DNA of 49,687 nucleotides from an uncultured Clostridia bacterium (GTDB lineage: Bacteria > Bacillota > Clostridia > Christensenellales > CAG-138), in contig CAMPAN010000004.1 of NCBI GenBank assembly GCA_946631895.1, positions 1 to 49,687 of the forward strand, in the 5' to 3' direction. Each line of letters starts with the position of its first letter. Position 1 is the first letter of the stretch. Below are positions 35,156 to 44,474 of this stretch, one piece after another. The position numbers were made by a program, and so were the translations under genes. Below the pieces are notes generated by a model, which did no database searches, had not been told where the DNA came from, and was given only the letters and a program-made list of their open reading frames with translations.

Positions 35156-35324
35156 GAATACGACGGAAAACTTTTCTTTTCGTACATATTTCTGTTGCAA
35201 ATCCGATGCTTTTCTATGTTATCATGTGCCGGATAAACCAATTTTAACGCTTTCTGTCATCTTTTCCGGACCTGTGCCGCTTTCTTTACAGAACATGTTC
35301 AAAACCGAAAGGAGGATCGCATCT

Positions 35325-35864
35325 TTGGATCTTTCAAATCTGATGAAAACCGATCCGGAAACCGGTACGCGCGTAATGCTGCGGCAATACGGCGGGCTTG
35401 TTTACGGAACCGTGCGGCACATACTCTCCGGCTGTCCGGACGACGACGTCGAAGAATGCGTTTCGGACGTATTCTATTACCTTTACAGACACCGCAAACG
35501 GCTCGATTTTTCGGACCGCGCGCTGAAATCCTATCTGATCAAAACCGCAGAACACAGGGCGATCGACCACAAGCGAAAGATCGTCCGCATGCCGGTCCCG
35601 CAGGACGATGCGCTGTGGGACGCGGCGGAACCGGAACGATCCGCGGAGGAAGAAGCGTTAAGCGCGCTTTCCCGCGAAGAACTCATGGAACGGATCCGCG
35701 CGCTCGGTGAGCCGGACGCTTCGATCCTTTTGATGAAATACTGGCTCGGTATGAAATGCAAAGAGATCGGAGACCGGCTCGGATTGAAACCGAATACCGT
35801 TGCGGTCCGCGCCGGAAGAGCCTTGAAACGCATCAGAGAAACATGGAAAGGAGAATCGGAATGA
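35325..35864 (+). CDS. ECF-type RNA polymerase sigma factor
   Basis: I choose the TTG at 35325 because AAAGGAGG lies 9 nt upstream (179 residues); an ATG at 35295 has no ribosome binding site. Region 2 is visible in VEECVSDVFYYLYRHRKRLDF, with KSYLIKTAEHRAIDHKRK. Region 4 is LLMKYWLGMKCKEIGDRLGL followed by NTVAVRAGRALKRI, a normal helix-turn-helix. The intervening linker is acidic. The stop codon overlaps the next ATG (ATGA), so the sigma factor and its probable anti-sigma partner are coupled. Target promoters are unknown. Confidence 0.92.
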   Translation: MDLSNLMKTDPETGTRVMLRQYGGLVYGTVRHILSGCPDDDVEECVSDVFYYLYRHRKRLDFSDRALKSYLIKTAEHRAIDHKRKIVRMPVPQDDALWDAAEPERSAEEEALSALSREELMERIRALGEPDASILLMKYWLGMKCKEIGDRLGLKPNTVAVRAGRALKRIRETWKGESE

Positions 35865-37354
35865 AACATTCCTTATCTGAAAAATTCAACAATCTGACGC
35901 CGGAGGAAACGGAGCGTGTTTACGCGTCGCTCGAACCGGACGCCGTTATGGACCCTGAGACCGAGAAGCGCATTGAAGCACGGTTGAACCGGAAGCTGCC
36001 GTCGGAAAAACCGGCGGTTCTGCGGACGCTCAGTAAGGTGTGGAAACCCGTGATTGTCGCTGCAGCGGCTTGCCTTGTCGTGTATCTGACGCTCGGCTTC
36101 ACCGTGCCCGGCGTGGCGGACGGACTCTACAGACTGGTGCATCCGGACACGACGACCGACAGCTACTTCATGCAGCTGCCGGACGAACATGAACCGGTCA
36201 AGGACATCGAACAGGCGATCGAAAACACCCGCGCGGAAAACAACGGCGGCGCTGCGGAACTGATCGGAAGCTATTCCGGCGAGCTGCCCGGCGACGCCGA
36301 ATTCAACAAGGAAGCGGCGGGAACGAGTGAACATCCCGCGGTCGATCCGGACGAATTTGCGTATCTGCTGACGCTGAAGCCTGAGTTGAAAGAGCTTTAT
36401 TACGACGGAGAACGGCTGATCGTCAACGCGTACTTCGAGTGTCCGTTCGCAGGCGATTTTCTGGTCGGCTTCGGAAACAAAGAGATTGCGCACAGTCACA
36501 ATCTCGATATGCTGACTGCTCATGTACTCGGCACGGTCAACGGTACGCCGTATGAATTCGGCGGTTACGCACACGGTGTGATCCCGGTCTTCGACAAAAA
36601 GGAGGCAAATGGGTTCACCATGCAGACGGACATCGATCTCAACACGCCGCTGCCCGACGGAAAAGTCGAAATGACGCTGTATTATTACATCTATAACTGC
36701 GACAATCCGGAGATTGAATATAACATTGCGCGGGTGAAGCATCAATTCTCGTTCGACACGACAGCCGGCAACAAGCATGAGACGAAGACCTGCTTGCTGA
36801 CGCTTTCCGGATCCGCGCCGATGACGGTGACGGAGCGGGATCCCGAAACGAAGGAATTCACGAAGATCGGAAACCGCACGGTATCGTTCGACGGTGTGAC
36901 GCTGAATCTGGAAACGACGATCCTGCCCGGCGGCATGACGATTGCGATCAACACGTATACCGCGCCGGATTCTTTCAATGAAGATCTGATGAATTCGCTT
37001 CTGACGTATCACGAAGGGCTGCAGTTCGACGTCTATGTGAACGGTGAGCGCATCGAATCCCGCGTGCCGAACAGTCTCGGCGGCGACAGATGGAAGATCG
37101 AGCTGCCGATCCACGCGGAGGACCTTCCGGAGATCCGATCGATCCGGCTCGTGCCGAAGATCGTGCGTATCACGGGGATCGTGCCGATCCTCGATCCGAT
37201 AGACGGATCCAAAAAGGGCGATCCGATCGTTCTGACGGTCGACGCAGCACCGACGGAAATGTCGGGGTACGGATACAACCTGCTCGGCTGGGAGGAAACC
37301 GTTCTTTCGGATTGCGCATTTGAGCTGCCGCTCCCGGGAACCGCACAGTATTGA
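35861..37354 (+). CDS. probable membrane anti-sigma factor with a large outer domain
   Basis: The ATG at 35861 has AAAGGAGAA upstream (497 residues). A cytoplasmic N-terminus of about 60 residues (FNNLTPEETERVYASL) is followed by one transmembrane helix at about 63-85 (VIVAAAACLVVYLTLGF). An extracellular region of about 410 residues with beta-rich sequence follows, resembling DUF4179-type anti-sigma proteins. The role is inferred from the coupled sigma gene and topology; the external signal is unknown. A strong terminator follows. Confidence 0.8.
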   Translation: MKHSLSEKFNNLTPEETERVYASLEPDAVMDPETEKRIEARLNRKLPSEKPAVLRTLSKVWKPVIVAAAACLVVYLTLGFTVPGVADGLYRLVHPDTTTDSYFMQLPDEHEPVKDIEQAIENTRAENNGGAAELIGSYSGELPGDAEFNKEAAGTSEHPAVDPDEFAYLLTLKPELKELYYDGERLIVNAYFECPFAGDFLVGFGNKEIAHSHNLDMLTAHVLGTVNGTPYEFGGYAHGVIPVFDKKEANGFTMQTDIDLNTPLPDGKVEMTLYYYIYNCDNPEIEYNIARVKHQFSFDTTAGNKHETKTCLLTLSGSAPMTVTERDPETKEFTKIGNRTVSFDGVTLNLETTILPGGMTIAINTYTAPDSFNEDLMNSLLTYHEGLQFDVYVNGERIESRVPNSLGGDRWKIELPIHAEDLPEIRSIRLVPKIVRITGIVPILDPIDGSKKGDPIVLTVDAAPTEMSGYGYNLLGWEETVLSDCAFELPLPGTAQY

Positions 37355-37396
37355 GGTATTCCCATTTAAGGGATATGCATTCGATCAAATGAACAG

Positions 37397-37434
37397 AAAT
37401 CCCCGCCCGAAGACCGAATCGGGCGGGGATTTTT
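37397..37434 (+). terminator. terminator of the sigma/anti-sigma operon
   Basis: The arms at 37397-37410 and 37419-37432 (CCCCGCCCGA core) form a long GC-rich stem with an 8-nt loop, followed by five T. Confidence 0.92.
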
Positions 37435-37464
37435 CCGTAAAACGCTTTTCTTTCCTGAAAAAAT

Positions 37465-37479
37465 CTGTTATGATAACAG
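37465..37479 (+). promoter_or_regulatory. 15-bp palindrome over the dnaA -10 box
   Basis: CTGTTATGATAACAG is a perfect inverted repeat of 7-bp arms around one base. It contains the likely -10 TATGAT (37469-37474) about 65 bp before the dnaA ATG. The -35 is weak (TTTTCT at 37446-37451). Confidence 0.55.
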
Positions 37480-37538
37480 AGGTAGATTAGCCTTGTTAAG
37501 AAGCCGGACGGCTTTTTATGAACAGATTGGGGAAAACA

Positions 37539-38861
37539 ATGGAAGAACTCAGCAAAATCTGGTATGAAGCGCGGGAAAGCATTCGTCCGCAGATCTCATC
37601 GGTGACGTTTCACCGCTGGATTGACGCGCTCGATCCGGTGACCGTACAGAACGGGATCCTTGTTTTGGAAGCGGCGGACGACGTCGTGAAAAATACGGTG
37701 ACGGAGTATTATTTCGATCATGTCCGTTCCGCCGTACAGAAGACGGATCCGGATATTCTCGATATTCTTCTGATCCTGCCCTCGCAGCGGAAGGATTTCA
37801 TCAACAGCGCCGCGGAGGAAGTTTCTCTGAACTCTCTGACGCTGAATCCGAAATACACGTTTGACACGTTTGTCGTCGGAAAATCGAACGATTTTGCGCA
37901 TGCGGCGGCGCGCGCGGTCGTCGAAGCGCCCGGAAAGGCGTATAATCCGCTGTTTTTGTACGGCGGCGCAGGTCTCGGCAAAACGCATCTGATGCACGCG
38001 ATCGGTCATGCGGTGAAGGAGGAGGATCCTTCCGCGCGCATTATTTACGTAACCTGTGAAATGTTCACCAACGACTTTCTTCAGGCGCTGCGCACCGGTA
38101 AGATCGTGGAATTCAGACAGCGGTACCGCAACAACGTCGACCTTCTGATGATCGACGACATTCAGTTCATCGCCGGAAAGGAATCCACGCAGGAAGAGTT
38201 TTTCAACACCTTCAACACACTGCACACCACCGGAAAACAGATCGTGATCAGCTCGGACCGTCCGCCGAAGGAGATCAAAACGCTTGAAGAGCGTCTTTCC
38301 TCCCGTTTTGAATGGGGTCTCGTTGCGGATCTGCAGGTACCGGATCTCGAAACGAGAACGGCGATCCTGAAAAACCGCGCGCAGAACGAGCATGTGAACA
38401 TTGACGACGACGTGATCAACTTTATCGCGGAAAACTTCGTGGATAACATTCGGAAACTCGAAGGCAGTCTGAACCGTGTGATCGCGTACGCAAGGCTGAA
38501 GCGCCTTCCGATGACGCTGAATCTTGCAAAAGAAGCATTAAGGGATATGCTTCCGCAGAAAAAGGAGATCGAAATCACGCCGGAACGGATCCGGGATACG
38601 GTTGCGGAATACTATTCGATTCCGGTGGAAAGCCTTCTTTCGCAAAGGCGGGACAAAGAAGTCGTGATGCCGCGTCAGATCGCGATGTATTTCTGCCACA
38701 CTCTTTTAAGCCTTCCTTATAAAAGGATCGCGACGCTGTTCGACCGGAACGATCATACGACGGCGATCTCTGCCTGCAATAAGATCTCGCAGATGATCGA
38801 CGAGGATGCTTCCTTTGCCGATACGATCGAAAGCATCCGGGTCAGGATCCGCGAGGGATGA
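37539..38861 (+). CDS. dnaA: chromosomal replication initiator DnaA
   Basis: I start at the ATG at 37539 (MEELSKIWYEA, 440 residues) because GGGG lies 6 nt upstream and the N-terminus then matches other DnaA proteins; the ATG at 37518 has no ribosome binding site. Domain I covers about 1-75. The AAA+ domain has Walker A GGAGLGKTH (142-150) and Walker B LLMIDDIQF. The C-terminal domain carries the DNA-binding signature DHTTAISACNKI (405-416). DnaA binds DnaA boxes and melts oriC; such boxes fill the spacer after this gene. Confidence 0.97.
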   Translation: MEELSKIWYEARESIRPQISSVTFHRWIDALDPVTVQNGILVLEAADDVVKNTVTEYYFDHVRSAVQKTDPDILDILLILPSQRKDFINSAAEEVSLNSLTLNPKYTFDTFVVGKSNDFAHAAARAVVEAPGKAYNPLFLYGGAGLGKTHLMHAIGHAVKEEDPSARIIYVTCEMFTNDFLQALRTGKIVEFRQRYRNNVDLLMIDDIQFIAGKESTQEEFFNTFNTLHTTGKQIVISSDRPPKEIKTLEERLSSRFEWGLVADLQVPDLETRTAILKNRAQNEHVNIDDDVINFIAENFVDNIRKLEGSLNRVIAYARLKRLPMTLNLAKEALRDMLPQKKEIEITPERIRDTVAEYYSIPVESLLSQRRDKEVVMPRQIAMYFCHTLLSLPYKRIATLFDRNDHTTAISACNKISQMIDEDASFADTIESIRVRIREG

Positions 38862-39116
38862 ATTTATCCACAAATTGCGGATCGGTAAAGTGGAAAAAAT
38901 GAGGACAATGCGGAAAGATTGGATAACTTGGATAAATACAATTCTTTTCCACAGACAAACCGCAGGGTCTCCCACATCAAAAATACCGGAACGGATGGAA
39001 AAATACCGGTTTTCCTTTTTTTCCACACCCTCTTTTAATAAGAATACTGCAAGAATAAAAAAAGAAAGGTACACACAAACGAAAGAATGGTGGATAACCG
39101 CCGGAAAGGAATCAAT
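38862..39116. other. oriC: probable replication origin (oriC) in the dnaA-dnaN spacer
   Basis: DnaA-box-like 9-mers: TTATCCACA at 38864-38872 (plus, perfect); TTTTCCACT at 38889-38897 (minus); TTATCCAAT at 38918-38926 (minus); TTATCCAAG at 38927-38935 (minus, directly adjacent); TTTTCCACA at 38945-38953 (plus) and 39019-39027 (plus); TTATCCACC at 39089-39097 (minus). An A/T-rich stretch at about 39030-39068 is a candidate unwinding element. Box density, the AT-rich segment and the location match Firmicute oriC regions. The exact unwinding site is not shown. Confidence 0.82.
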
Positions 39117-40211
39117 ATGAAATTTACCATGCAAACCGAAGATCTGTGCTCGGGTGTGCTCTCCGTCATCAAAGCGCTGCCGGTGCGTTCCTCAATGCCC
39201 GTGCTGGAAGGCGTTCTGATCGAAGCGACGGCGGAAGGTCTGCATCTGACCTGCTCCGATCTGATGTTCCAAAAGGAGTGCATGCTTCCCGCAACGGTGG
39301 AGGAAGAAGGAAAATGCGTTCTGAAAGGAAAGTTTCTTTCGGAGCTTTTGAGAAAGCTGCCGAACGAAACGCTGTATGCCGAACAGGAAGGCATGATTCT
39401 GAAGATCAAAAGCGGCAGAGTCCGTCAAAGACTACAGTGCGTCGAGTTTGACGAATATCCCGTCATGCGCGCAAAAGGAGACGTCGTGGATATCAGGATC
39501 AATGCAACCGAGCTTCGGAACATGATCGATCATACGGTTTTTGCCGTTTCGCAGGATGATTCCCGCCCGGTGCTGAACGGCGCTCTGATCGAAGCGAATG
39601 CGGAACAGCTGACGTTCGTCGCGACCGACTCCTTCCAGTTTGCGATGACGACTCTGCACACCCCGAACAGCGGCGTCGAAAAGAACACGATCGTGCAGGG
39701 CAAGGTTCTGAACGAGCTTTCGAAAATGGCGGAGGAAACCGAAAAAGACGTTACCCTTTCGCTGACGCAAACGCATCTTACCGTACAGGTCAACGATACG
39801 CGTCTTACCGCTCGCCTTCTGGACGGAAATTATATTGATTATAAACGCATCATTCCGAAAGAATGCAAGACCCGTGTTCTGATCAATACGTCGGAGTTGT
39901 TTACCATCACCGATCGTGCGCAGCTCATTGCGCGTGAAGGCAACAACAGCATTATGATGCATTTTGAAGGAAATACGCTGACGGTCAGCGCGGAAAGTTT
40001 TGTCGGCCGCACAGAAGATACGATGGAAGTCAGCATCGTCGGCGATCCGATCGACATCGCCTTCAATCCGAAATATGTGATCAACATTCTACACAGCATC
40101 ACGGATGAAACGGCTTATTTCGAATTCAACAGTCCGATCAGTCCGTGCGTCATCCGTCCCGTGCAAGGCGATTCCTACCTTTATCTGATCGTTCCGATGC
40201 GCGTTTATTAA
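39117..40211 (+). CDS. dnaN: DNA polymerase III sliding clamp, beta subunit
   Basis: The ATG at 39117 follows GGAAAGGA (364 residues, the usual clamp length). It starts MKFTMQTEDL and ends in the conserved LIVPMRVY, a typical DnaN C-terminus. Three topologically similar domains are expected at about 1-120, 121-245 and 246-364; LNGALIEANAEQLTFVATD is the classical domain 2 stretch. The dimeric ring tethers polymerase to DNA. It lies immediately after oriC, is followed by a terminator, and is not followed by recF. Confidence 0.97.
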   Translation: MKFTMQTEDLCSGVLSVIKALPVRSSMPVLEGVLIEATAEGLHLTCSDLMFQKECMLPATVEEEGKCVLKGKFLSELLRKLPNETLYAEQEGMILKIKSGRVRQRLQCVEFDEYPVMRAKGDVVDIRINATELRNMIDHTVFAVSQDDSRPVLNGALIEANAEQLTFVATDSFQFAMTTLHTPNSGVEKNTIVQGKVLNELSKMAEETEKDVTLSLTQTHLTVQVNDTRLTARLLDGNYIDYKRIIPKECKTRVLINTSELFTITDRAQLIAREGNNSIMMHFEGNTLTVSAESFVGRTEDTMEVSIVGDPIDIAFNPKYVINILHSITDETAYFEFNSPISPCVIRPVQGDSYLYLIVPMRVY

Positions 40212-40226
40212 ACAAAGAATAAGAAG

Positions 40227-40259
40227 AATCCCTGCGAAGCATTTTCGCAGGGATTTTTT
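40227..40259 (+). terminator. terminator of dnaN
   Basis: A 12-bp stem (40227-40238 with 40244-40255) and 5-nt loop are followed by six T. Confidence 0.93.
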
Positions 40260-40276
40260 CTTATCTAAGTTTGGTT

Positions 40277-41602
40277 TTACTTGATCTTATACTGCAAAGG
40301 AGATCCGTCGTTGAACAGCGCGTCTCCGGCAAGGATTCCTTCCGTATCATTCTTTCCGACAATAAACACCTTCAGCTTCGGACATTTCGGAAGATCGTAG
40401 TAATAATCGCTGAAAACAAGATTTTTGCATCCCGCAAGGTCGACGTTGGTCAGCCTCGGAAAATCTTTGAAATACGACAGATCGTCGATCCCTGTGCTGA
40501 ATACCTTCAGAACACTGAGCTTTTTGAGACCGGTCAGGCATTTCACGGACTTGATGTTTTTATTGCTTCCGATGTTCAGCAGTTCCAGATTTTTCAGGCC
40601 GCTCAAAGCGGTAACATCTTTCAGACTGTTCGTGTACAGATACAGCGTTTTCAGCGTCTTCAGATTTTTAATGTGCTTGAGATCGCTGTCGACCAGAGCG
40701 TTATCGGCTAAGCTCAGCCATTCCAGATTTTCGAGATTTTCAAGCGGCGAGATGTCATCGATCCGGTTGTGACACAGGTTCAGATGTTTGAGATTGGTCA
40801 ATTCTTCAATCCATTCGATGTCGGTCAAAGGAACGCCGCCGTTGTTGTTTCCGCAGGTTTTCAGTTCCAGATATTCAAGATCCTTCAGTTCTTTCAGCGG
40901 TTCATAGGTATCGAACCAGCAGAAATCCACATCCAGTGTTGTGAGGTCCGGGCAAAGCAGCACCATCATTTCCACTTCGTCTTTCGTGATGTGCGTGAAA
41001 TTCCCTTTGTTGTCGCCGTTGAAATTGAATCCGGAGCTTCCGCCGACAATTTCCGTGGTTCCGGCGGGAATGGTTACGCCGCCGAAGGTGAAGGAATCCG
41101 GCAAAGGCGTCGGCGAAGGCGTCGGCGTGGGCGAGGGTGTCGGCGTCGGAGAATTCGTGGGTGTGACGACCGGCTCGAAAGGCGTTTCCTTTTCACCGGC
41201 AAACGGCGTCGGCGTATCCGCTTTTACAAGAATATCCCCGGCAGTTTCGTCCGGCGCTTCTGATATCACCGGCGCTTGCGTCGGCTTTTCTTCTTTCTTG
41301 TTCTTTTCATTCCGCATCATCAGCATCCATACCGTGATAAACGCTGCGCCGGCGAGGATTATAAAAGAGAGAATGCAGATCAGAACGATCAGAAGCGTAT
41401 TCTTTTTTTCCGGTGGCCGGCTCTTTGTATAAACCGGAGGAACATAGGAATTTCCGTACATTTCCTGTTCTTCATAACTCTCATACGATTCCATATAAGG
41501 AACTTTTTCGCCGTACTGCGGATTATGCGATTCTTCGGAATACGGGCGGTTCTGATTCCCGTTTGTTCCGTATTCGTCCGGACGATAAGTTTGATTTCCC
41601 AT
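40277..41602 (-). CDS. membrane-anchored leucine-rich repeat protein 2
   Basis: The 441-residue protein has a Tyr/Glu/Asn-rich N-terminus of about 65 residues, a transmembrane helix at about 69-95 and a Thr/Pro stalk of TPSPTP units (about 145-170). DSFTFGGVTI and about eight leucine-rich repeats (LTNLKHLNLCHNRIDD) follow. The C-terminal domain aligns throughout with LRR protein 1 (shared HITxxEV, LCPDL, LSYF motifs), but the cytoplasmic segment and stalk differ. The ligand is unknown. A GGAGGGG site and a clear promoter precede it. Confidence 0.88.
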   Translation of the reverse strand: MGNQTYRPDEYGTNGNQNRPYSEESHNPQYGEKVPYMESYESYEEQEMYGNSYVPPVYTKSRPPEKKNTLLIVLICILSFIILAGAAFITVWMLMMRNEKNKKEEKPTQAPVISEAPDETAGDILVKADTPTPFAGEKETPFEPVVTPTNSPTPTPSPTPTPSPTPLPDSFTFGGVTIPAGTTEIVGGSSGFNFNGDNKGNFTHITKDEVEMMVLLCPDLTTLDVDFCWFDTYEPLKELKDLEYLELKTCGNNNGGVPLTDIEWIEELTNLKHLNLCHNRIDDISPLENLENLEWLSLADNALVDSDLKHIKNLKTLKTLYLYTNSLKDVTALSGLKNLELLNIGSNKNIKSVKCLTGLKKLSVLKVFSTGIDDLSYFKDFPRLTNVDLAGCKNLVFSDYYYDLPKCPKLKVFIVGKNDTEGILAGDALFNDGSPLQYKIK

Positions 41603-41628
41603 ACTGTGCCCCTCCGTTCGTTTTTATC

Positions 41629-41657
41629 AGTATACCATATCATTGCGCCGGAAACAA
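41629..41657 (-). promoter_or_regulatory. promoter of LRR protein 2
   Basis: The -35 is TTGTTT (41657-41652) and the -10 is TATACT (41634-41629), with a 17-bp spacer. Confidence 0.65.
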
Positions 41658-41675
41658 TATCGTCCGGTTCATTCC

Positions 41676-42248
41676 TTACTTTCCTGTTTTTTCCGCTTCG
41701 AGCGCCATGGAAAGCACGGTAAACGCCCACGGCGCAAACAGTTCCGTTTTTTCGATCAGCAATCCGTTCAGTTCTTCCGCGTTGACCCAGCGTGTTTCGG
41801 AAACCTCCGAGGGATCCGGATGCAGACAGCCGGCGAACCTTCCTGTAAACACGTGATCGCATTCATATTCCGAGATTGCGTCGGAAAAGACTGCGCGATA
41901 CACAAACCGCCCTATTTCCCTGAGATTTTCCGCCGCGCAGCCGAGTTCTTCCGTAACGCGCGCATATGCGGCTTCCGGAAGCGTTTCGCCGTCTCTCGGG
42001 TGCGAACAGCAGGAATTTGCCCAGAGTCCCGCGGAATGATATTTTCCCGCCGCGCGTCTGGAAAGCAGATATTCACGCCCGGATTCTGTCTCACGAAAGA
42101 GCAGCACGGAAAACGCGCGGTGCAAAAGTCCTTTCCGGTGCGCTTCTTCCTTGGTCGCCGTTCCGATCTTCCGATCCAGCAGATCCGTCAATATAATGCG
42201 GTCGCTTTTATGCGGATCGCATGCCATACTGTCCCGATTTTCCGTCAT
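41676..42248 (-). CDS. idi: type I isopentenyl-diphosphate isomerase (Nudix)-like
   Basis: The 190-residue protein has the IDI-1 core: H37 and H43 in HRKGLLHRAF, NSCCSHPRDGE (77-87) with the catalytic Cys at 80-81, the Nudix-like helix EAAYARVTEELG, and EYECDHVF (127-134) with the metal and acid-base Glu. IDI-1 interconverts IPP and DMAPP with Mg2+ and Zn2+. Many Firmicutes use the unrelated type II enzyme instead. The ATG overlaps the aldehyde dehydrogenase stop codon by 4 bp, making it the last gene of the redox operon. Confidence 0.9.
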   Translation of the reverse strand: MTENRDSMACDPHKSDRIILTDLLDRKIGTATKEEAHRKGLLHRAFSVLLFRETESGREYLLSRRAAGKYHSAGLWANSCCSHPRDGETLPEAAYARVTEELGCAAENLREIGRFVYRAVFSDAISEYECDHVFTGRFAGCLHPDPSEVSETRWVNAEELNGLLIEKTELFAPWAFTVLSMALEAEKTGK

Positions 42249-43663
42249 CGCTCAAACCATTTCAGCAGTTTCTTTTTCTGTTCACCGGCTTTACCGGAAT
42301 ACGGATGCTCCCGAAGCGGCAGATTCATATGCGTCTTACCAAAAAGCACCGTCTGCGGATGTGTGAATTCGCGGAACCCCCATTCGCCGTGGTAGGCGCC
42401 CATGCCGGAATGCCCGGTTCCGTTGAACGGTACGCCCTTTACCATCATGTGGATGCAGACTTCGTTGACGCAGCCGCCGCCGAACTGCAGCGTGCGCATC
42501 ACGCGCTTTGCCCAGCGCTTGTCCGACGTGAACACATACATCGAAAGCGGATGCTCACGCGAGGCGATCACGTCCAGGATCCCGTCGATCTGCTCGTCGC
42601 GGAACGGCACGACCGGCAGCATCGGGCAGAACAGCTCGTGTCGTACGATGTCTTCGTCGATTTCGACCGGATAAACGATCGTCGGCGAAAACTTCACCTC
42701 TTCACGGTTTCCGGTCCCGCCGAAGATCACGCGGTCGCGGTACTGCTCAGTGAGACGTTCGCATTTTTCATAGACCTTTTCCGTGATGAGCCTCGGATAA
42801 TCCGGATTTTCTTCCGCTTTTTCGCCGATCTGCCGGACAAATTCCTTTTTCAGCTCCGTAAGGAACGGTTCGGCGATCTCCTCCGCGACGGCGATCTGAT
42901 TGATGTTGATGCAGATCTGTCCCGCGTTGCAGAGCTTGAAAAACGCGATCTTTCGCGCTGCGTCGCGGATATTTGCGTCTTTCCGGACGATGCACCAGTT
43001 TCCGGTTTCGCCGCCGAGCTCCAGTGCAACGGGGGTCAGATTCTTTGCCGCCATCTCAAGAACATGCTTTGCGACCGCCGGCGAGCCGGTATAGAAGATC
43101 TTGTCGAAGCGTTCCGCAAGACACATATCCGCAGTGTCATGCCCGCCGTCGACAACCGTCACGTATTCTTCCGGAAACGTGTCGGCGATCATTTTTTTCA
43201 GCGCCTCGGTGCACGCCGCGGACTTCGAGCTTGTTTTGAGCACCGCGGTATTGCCGCCGGAGATGCTTGCCGCGAGCACGCCGAGCGTCAGAAGGATCGG
43301 AAAATTGAACGGCGAAATGATCAGCGACACGCCGTACGGCATCTTATAAACCGTGGTCGACATGCTCGGAAAACACATCAGCCCGGAAAAATGCCGTTCG
43401 GGTCTTGCCCATTTGCGGATCCCCTTCAGAATCTCGTCGACCTCGACGATCACCGGTCCGAGATCGCACAGGTACGCTTCGACCGGACTCTTGCGAAGAT
43501 CCTCCCAGAGCGCTTTTTCGAGCAGTTCCTTATGATCGAGCACCGCCTTACGGAGCTTTTTCAGCTGTTCGATGCGGAAATCGACGTCGAGCGTCGCGCC
43601 GGTGCGGAAATACGCCCGCTGTTTTTCGACGATCGCATGGACTGTTTCCTGCGTATGCGCCAT
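42245..43663 (-). CDS. class 3-type aldehyde dehydrogenase
   Basis: The ATG at 43663 is preferred, because AAAGGAGG lies 7 nt upstream (472 residues); an ATG two codons earlier would be too close. Catalytic residues are C251 in NAGQIC and E215 in LELGGE. The GTGHSGMGAYHGEWGFREFTH region near the C-terminus is typical of ALDH3-type enzymes, which oxidise medium- to long-chain or aromatic aldehydes using NAD(P). It lies 2 nt after the SDR stop codon and overlaps idi. The physiological aldehyde is not known. Confidence 0.94.
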   Translation of the reverse strand: MAHTQETVHAIVEKQRAYFRTGATLDVDFRIEQLKKLRKAVLDHKELLEKALWEDLRKSPVEAYLCDLGPVIVEVDEILKGIRKWARPERHFSGLMCFPSMSTTVYKMPYGVSLIISPFNFPILLTLGVLAASISGGNTAVLKTSSKSAACTEALKKMIADTFPEEYVTVVDGGHDTADMCLAERFDKIFYTGSPAVAKHVLEMAAKNLTPVALELGGETGNWCIVRKDANIRDAARKIAFFKLCNAGQICININQIAVAEEIAEPFLTELKKEFVRQIGEKAEENPDYPRLITEKVYEKCERLTEQYRDRVIFGGTGNREEVKFSPTIVYPVEIDEDIVRHELFCPMLPVVPFRDEQIDGILDVIASREHPLSMYVFTSDKRWAKRVMRTLQFGGGCVNEVCIHMMVKGVPFNGTGHSGMGAYHGEWGFREFTHPQTVLFGKTHMNLPLREHPYSGKAGEQKKKLLKWFER

Positions 43664-43665
43664 GA

Positions 43666-44463
43666 TCATGCCTCCTTTCCGTCGCTTTGCTTGCGCGCAA
43701 GGAAGCGCTGCAGCATCCGATACTGGCTCTTCAGATAGAGGCTTCTCACCGGCGGCAGCACGTTCATCAGAACCCGGCTCGGCAGATATACCGGACAGGG
43801 ATAGACCTGCTTACGTCCCTTTTCCACACCGCGGATCGCGGCTTTTGCGACCGCCTCCGCCGTCTGCACCGGGAACGGCTGTTCCACCTTGTGTCCCGCG
43901 CCGCCGACCTGAAAGAAGTTCGTTTTGGTGGCGACGGGATAGACGCAGGTGATTTTCAGATTCTTCGGTGTTTCAAGGCGGATCGCCTGCTGAAAGCCCT
44001 TCATCGCAAATTTGGTCGCGGCATAGAGCGCATACCCCGGCAGCGCCATTTCGCCCATGGCGGAGATGGTGAACATCAGACGACCATCCCGCCCGTTCAG
44101 GTGGTTCAGGTATTTCGAATAGCTGTACATGCAGGAGAATGTGTTCAGCGAGAAGATCCGTTCGATCCGCCCCCAATCCTCATAGTCGTACCGTTCGTAA
44201 TACGGCGCACCCGCGTTGCAGATGAGAATGTCGATTTTGAAAAAGATCTCCTCTGCTTTTGCAAAGAGCGCGTCGACGCCTGCCTGCGTGCTGAGATCGC
44301 ACGGAAAGAGGGTCACGTTGTCGCCGAAGCCTTCGAGCTTTCCGATGCTGCGGCTTGCCGCAACGATGCGGTTGTTGTTCTCCTTTGCGGCGAGCATTTC
44401 AAGCATGGTCTTGCCGATGCCGCTCGACGCGCCGGTGATGACGATGGTTTGATTCTGAATCAT
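43666..44463 (-). CDS. short-chain dehydrogenase/reductase
   Basis: This 265-residue classical SDR has a Rossmann motif TGASSGIG at 10-17, NAG at 83-85, catalytic S134, and Y147 and K151 in YAATK. The C-terminal part is basic (SRVLMNVLPPVRSLYLKSQYRM) and may contact membranes or lipid substrates. ASRS after the second strand leaves NAD versus NADP preference open. It reduces or oxidises a hydroxyl/carbonyl group. It begins 11 nt after the OYE-type gene. Confidence 0.93.
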   Translation of the reverse strand: MIQNQTIVITGASSGIGKTMLEMLAAKENNNRIVAASRSIGKLEGFGDNVTLFPCDLSTQAGVDALFAKAEEIFFKIDILICNAGAPYYERYDYEDWGRIERIFSLNTFSCMYSYSKYLNHLNGRDGRLMFTISAMGEMALPGYALYAATKFAMKGFQQAIRLETPKNLKITCVYPVATKTNFFQVGGAGHKVEQPFPVQTAEAVAKAAIRGVEKGRKQVYPCPVYLPSRVLMNVLPPVRSLYLKSQYRMLQRFLARKQSDGKEA

Positions 44464-44474
44464 ATTGCTCCTCC

